Shown one piece after another: positions 60,553 through 64,000 of a DNA stretch of 64,000 bases. The notes beneath the pieces were generated by a model. That model was not told where the DNA came from, did not search any database, and saw only the letters and a list, made by a program, of their open reading frames with translations. Positions within the stretch are counted from its first letter, which is position 1. Every line of letters begins with the position of its first letter. The position numbers and the translations under genes are program-made. Source of the DNA: Didymella arachidicola (lineage: Eukaryota > Ascomycota > Dothideomycetes > Pleosporales > Didymellaceae). Location: the NCBI GenBank assembly GCA_016630955.3, contig CM049992.1, positions 1 to 64,000 of the forward strand, in the 5' to 3' direction.

Positions 60553-62401
60553 ACGTGTTTTATCACCGAGCGGGCCACCATCACCGAGTGGGCCGCCCTT
60601 ACCAACATCACGTCTGTTACACGTCTATTACACTTAACCACAACACTGCGCAAATATATTATCTATCTTATGTTATTCTTCAGAAGCGTTGCTATTATCT
60701 GACTCTACAATCTCAACAGTGCAGGTGCGCGTGTTGTGGCCAGTCTTGCCACAACGTCCACAGTGCCTCTCTTTGCGCACCCGCTTTGCATGCTGTTCGG
60801 CTGCCTCCTTACCGCCACCGTCCTTCCCAGCCATTAAGTCCTGTACGTCACCCACTGTAAGACTCTCCTCTGTCCGAATATACCTTCTTTTGCGACTGCG
60901 CTGCTCTGTTAACGCGTTAATTGACTTCCGAAGCCCTGCCAGTTCCCGAGCCTGCAACACCGAATTATGACCTATAATAGCCATGCCTTTTGCAAGCGAG
61001 TCAACTGCTTGCAGAAGAGGAGAGATAGGTGATTCTCTGTGCCTTTGTATGCGCTCACGAACTAGCGTTGATTGCGCCTCTATCTCTTTTATTGTAGCTG
61101 GTGTTTTAGACTCCCATGGGGTGGCCTCTGGTGGTGGAGGTGTTGGCGTGCGAACCACCACATCAAGCTTTGATAGCACTCGCTCTGGATCGTAAGGAAC
61201 TAAACCAGCGCCTCTGAAGCTTGCCAGGATATTTTCTGTTGTAATTGCCTTGTCGAAAGCAATGCGAAAGGCTGGCAAGAACGTCTCTTTCTTAACTTGC
61301 GTGACAGAGTACCTTGTCCAGCTGTCGATCTCAGCGTAGTACGCCCGCTTCAAGGGGGCAAAACAGCCCACGTCAAGCGGCTGCAACAGGTGCGACGAGT
61401 GTGGGGGCATACACAAGGTAATAATCTTGTGTTCTGTGCAATATTGATGAAATGCAGCAGAGTTGTGGCTCTTGTGGCCGTCTACAATTAGTAGACGGTA
61501 CGCACCCACAGTACGCTCCTTTGTATGCGCGTCAAAGTGCTTCAACCACTTTAGACCAAGTTCATTTGTTGTCCAGCCGTTGGCGCTTGTTTCAATTACC
61601 CATTCCCGAGGCAGGCCTGGGTACCAGCTTGATATAAGGACCTTGCCACCAAAGATAATGAAGGGCGGGATAGCCCAGCCAGCAGCGCAGATGCCCTGGA
61701 TGATTGTGACCCAGTCACGGTTGCCTGGCTGTATCTTCTTTGGATTGGTACGCTTCTCAGAGCCTGTAAAGACCATCTGAGCGCATATTATGCCCATCAT
61801 GAACCCAGACTCATCAAAATTGTATGTGTCTTTATCAAGGATGCCGTACTTCTCCTTTGTCTTCCTCACCAGCTCGAACCAGGGCGTTATGACGCGTGCG
61901 TCTTCGTTCAGAGCTCGCTGTCGATCGTATGGACGGCTGCGCCGAAGCTTGACTTCTTTGGTACGCGTTCTGAACCTGTCTACCCAGCACTTGCCAACAG
62001 GTCCTTCACCGCGCGCAGCAAGTAGATCATTGGCCATTTCTTCCACCATAGTCCTTGTAGCGCCTATCCCTCGCTCGTCCAGCTCAAGTATACGTCTCAC
62101 TATTGCCTCCTCCTCTGTCTTCTTTAGCTTCTTTGAGTTGGGCTCGGTATCGCGTCGTGAAGGCTTTCCGTCGCGTCGTCGTTGGAGCGTTGTTCGGGGG
62201 ACGTCAAATGCTTTAGACGCGTGTCTTGTACTATTAGGCACAGGACCTTTTGTAGCCTGGATGGCAAGGTATAGTGTGCCTTCGTTGTAGGTTAATTGCG
62301 CGTTGTGTTGTGGTGACATGACTGTAATAGACGGTAAGAGACGCGATGTTGGTGAGGGCGGCCCACTCGGTGATAGTGGCCCGCTCGGTGATAAAACACG
62401 T
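60553..62401 (-). mobile_element. Intact pogo-type transposon of a second family, 1,849 bp
   Basis: Flanked by TA at 60551-60552 and 62402-62403. Inverted repeats of about 65 bp start ACGTGTTTTATCACCGAGCG with about four mismatches between ends, each with two direct CACCGAG(C/T)GGGCC blocks. It abuts the decayed pogo copy and shares its left TA. Confidence 0.93.
60673..62319 (-). CDS. Pogo/Fot1-type DDE transposase, second family
   Basis: 548 residues from the ATG at 62319, uninterrupted. N-terminal helix-turn-helix region (VPRTTLQRRRDGKPSRRD), CENP-B-like second DNA-binding part, then D169 (TYNFDESGF), D280 (IVDGHKSHN) and D316 (LLQPLDVGC), DD35D. It ends in a basic stretch and a CCHC knuckle, CGRCGKTGHNTRTC. 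Clearly related to, but a different family from, the transposase at 21811-23463. Likely functional by sequence. Confidence 0.94.
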   Translation of the reverse strand: MSPQHNAQLTYNEGTLYLAIQATKGPVPNSTRHASKAFDVPRTTLQRRRDGKPSRRDTEPNSKKLKKTEEEAIVRRILELDERGIGATRTMVEEMANDLLAARGEGPVGKCWVDRFRTRTKEVKLRRSRPYDRQRALNEDARVITPWFELVRKTKEKYGILDKDTYNFDESGFMMGIICAQMVFTGSEKRTNPKKIQPGNRDWVTIIQGICAAGWAIPPFIIFGGKVLISSWYPGLPREWVIETSANGWTTNELGLKWLKHFDAHTKERTVGAYRLLIVDGHKSHNSAAFHQYCTEHKIITLCMPPHSSHLLQPLDVGCFAPLKRAYYAEIDSWTRYSVTQVKKETFLPAFRIAFDKAITTENILASFRGAGLVPYDPERVLSKLDVVVRTPTPPPPEATPWESKTPATIKEIEAQSTLVRERIQRHRESPISPLLQAVDSLAKGMAIIGHNSVLQARELAGLRKSINALTEQRSRKRRYIRTEESLTVGDVQDLMAGKDGGGKEAAEQHAKRVRKERHCGRCGKTGHNTRTCTVEIVESDNSNASEE

Positions 62402-62459
62402 TAGTACTATTAATAATAATAATTTAGGTTTCAAATTGCTTGGGCAGCTATACGCTATA

Positions 62460-62880
62460 ACGTACCTCACGGGCGAGCCGCTCACCCGGGCGGGCCGCTC
62501 ACTTTTGCCAAGACTTACGAACACTACAGTTACTTTGCAACGCTGCAGAGCACAACTAAGTTGTACTATACTCTATAGTATATGAATCTACTCTACAGTA
62601 CCTTGTGCATCATTCTTGCACGTTCGTGCGTTGTGCCATGCCTCGCCACACGTGCCGCAGCGTCTAAAAGACTGAGTGCCTCTTTCAACGCGAGCCCTCT
62701 TGCTTGCTCTCTTCCTATCGCTACAGGCGTTGAACTCCTTTAGAGTAGTTAAGCGCACTCCCTCACTAACTGTAAGAGTCCCCTCTCGCTAGATTCGCTT
62801 CCTCTTGTGTGATTTACGGCGCGTGGCCGCCTCATTAGCAGCTTGAAGCTCAGCGACCTGGTTGCGCACTAACACTACCG
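62460..62880 (-). mobile_element. Truncated relic of a third pogo-type element
   Basis: Begins after TA with a GC-rich terminal repeat (ACGTACCTCACGGGCGAGCC) and the shared CACTTTTGCCAAGAC block. Reverse-strand coding remnant of the transposase C-terminus with a zinc-knuckle-like end (CGTCGEAWHNARTC) and an in-frame TAG. It breaks off near 62870-62880, where a different sequence, leading into the next transposase, begins. The spacer 62404-62459 is unassigned. Confidence 0.7.
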
Positions 62881-62965
62881 AGTCCGTGCGCGTGACGCCC
62901 ACCATCGCGTAACGCCCCGCTAAGCAAATCGCACCCCATCTTCAACACCCCATAGCTCAGTCAAT

Positions 62966-64000
62966 ATGGACTCAATTCAAGAAGCGGCTACAGAATTCGA
63001 TTTGCGCAATCATAAAGAACAACTTTCATACACAAAGTTTGCTAAAGCAAAGGGAGTTGATCGGTCTACGTTAGCGCGGAGGCACAAAGGGGTTTCAACT
63101 TCTAGGGAGGTCAAAGCAGTTAACCAACGGAAACTCAACAACACTGAAGAACAAGAGCTTATTAAGCTTATTAATAAGCTTACTGAGGACGGATTCCCTC
63201 CTAACAGGCTTCAAATCCGAAATTACGCGTCTAAAGTAGCTGGTAGCAGCGTCTCTGATAGCTGGGTTACTCGCTTCCTCCACCGTCACACAGCTGAACT
63301 GGTCACCAAATGGGCAACAGGGAAGGATCGCAATCGCCACCAAGCTGACTCAGGGGCTTCTTTTGAGGCCTACTTCACACTTCTACACAGCAAGATAGCT
63401 GAGTACAGCATTGAGCCTCAGCACATGTACAATATGGATGAGAAGGGCTTCATGATCGGGGTACTTGAACGTGCAAAACGAGTGTTCTCCCGGCCACTGT
63501 GGGACAGCAAGCAAGTCAGAGGTACTCTCCAAGACGGCTCACGGGAGTGGATCACGCTTATTGCTTGCATAAGTGCCTCAGGGGAAGCCCTGCCAGCAAG
63601 CCTCATATACCCAGCAGCCAATCAAGCTATATACTCAGGCTGGGTGGAGGATATCAAGCCAGGGGAACACTCAGTCTTTGTCAGCTCATCTAGTACAGGC
63701 TGGAGCAACAACGAGATAGCTCTTGCCTGGCTTGAACAGGTGTTCGATCGCGCTACTAAGGCCACAGCACGGAGAAAGTATCGTCTTTTGATACTTGACG
63801 GCCACGGGAGCCACGTTACCCCTGACTTTATTGAGTACGCCAACCAACGCAAGATACTCGTGATGATCCTTCCCCCTCACTCAACACACAGGCTCCAGCC
63901 ACTGGACGTTTGCCTGTTCTCACCTCTGGCACGAGCATACTCAAATGAGCTTACGCAGTTCCTCCAAAGCAGTCAGGGGACCTCTCCAGTCACTAAATCA
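62966..64000 (+). CDS. Tc1/mariner-pogo-type DDE transposase, third family, cut by window end
   Basis: Open from the ATG at 62966 through the last base (345 codons), so the 3' end lies outside the window. An N-terminal helix-turn-helix region (FAKAKGVDRSTLARRH) is followed by a second DNA-binding part. Catalytic residues are D158 (YNMDEKGF), D278 (LILDGHGSH) and D314 (RLQPLDVCL), 35 residues apart. Sequence differs strongly from the other two transposases in the window. Its left terminal repeat should lie in 62,870-62,960 but cannot be defined without the right end. Confidence 0.9.
   Translation, partial: MDSIQEAATEFDLRNHKEQLSYTKFAKAKGVDRSTLARRHKGVSTSREVKAVNQRKLNNTEEQELIKLINKLTEDGFPPNRLQIRNYASKVAGSSVSDSWVTRFLHRHTAELVTKWATGKDRNRHQADSGASFEAYFTLLHSKIAEYSIEPQHMYNMDEKGFMIGVLERAKRVFSRPLWDSKQVRGTLQDGSREWITLIACISASGEALPASLIYPAANQAIYSGWVEDIKPGEHSVFVSSSSTGWSNNEIALAWLEQVFDRATKATARRKYRLLILDGHGSHVTPDFIEYANQRKILVMILPPHSTHRLQPLDVCLFSPLARAYSNELTQFLQSSQGTSPVTKS

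Overview
The window is a chromosome end of a filamentous ascomycete (Pezizomycotina; probably Dothideomycetes). It opens with a CCCTAA telomere. Host genes carry 45-75 bp GT-AG introns. Repeats show heavy C-to-T decay at CpA, the mark of RIP (repeat-induced point mutation). The gene set (DUF3176 membrane protein, N2227 methyltransferase, STAND/ankyrin protein, FMP52, Met10) is typical of these fungi.

Layout. 1-1543: telomere, GC-rich direct repeats, pyrimidine-rich arrays and a 20-bp minisatellite. 1544-9335: two large telomere-proximal genes read toward the telomere. One is a RecQ-type telomere-linked helicase, the other a paralogue without the helicase. Both carry C2H2-like zinc fingers and a middle region that I read as a tyrosine-recombinase-like domain (R, K, YR, Y in the right order). 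9922-20771: a nested stack of Ty3/gypsy insertions. An old RIP-decayed element in reverse orientation is interrupted by a solo LTR (target duplication GCTAG) and by a full-length young chromovirus-type element with apparently identical LTRs (target duplication CCTCC). The young element has a TTTTTTA -1 frameshift site between gag and pol and an antisense gene with a Zn2Cys6-like cluster. 20772-23594: a RIP-decayed pogo/Fot1-type remnant followed by an intact pogo-type transposon.

23933-58331 is an ordinary gene-rich block: Pad1/UbiX-like protein, BTB protein, COX15, secreted-type N2227 methyltransferase, DUF3176 protein, sulfite reductase alpha subunit, a disordered nuclear-type protein, a STAND/ankyrin gene with a probable frameshift, phosphoglycerate dehydrogenase, glyoxalase I, a Roadblock/LC7-like gene, a MOSC-oxidoreductase-ferredoxin fusion, two small probable mitochondrial proteins, and FMP52. 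These are mostly independent housekeeping functions, without a biosynthetic cluster. Exon joins were worked out by hand from splice signals and phase, and are stated where they close.

58687-64000 is a second transposon cluster: a RIP-killed copy of the first pogo element, an intact pogo element of another family abutting it and sharing one TA, a truncated relic, and a third transposase family running off the window end.

The most interesting material is the zinc finger / recombinase-like / RecQ architecture next to the telomere, and the antisense Zn2Cys6-like gene plus unusual Gag of the gypsy element.
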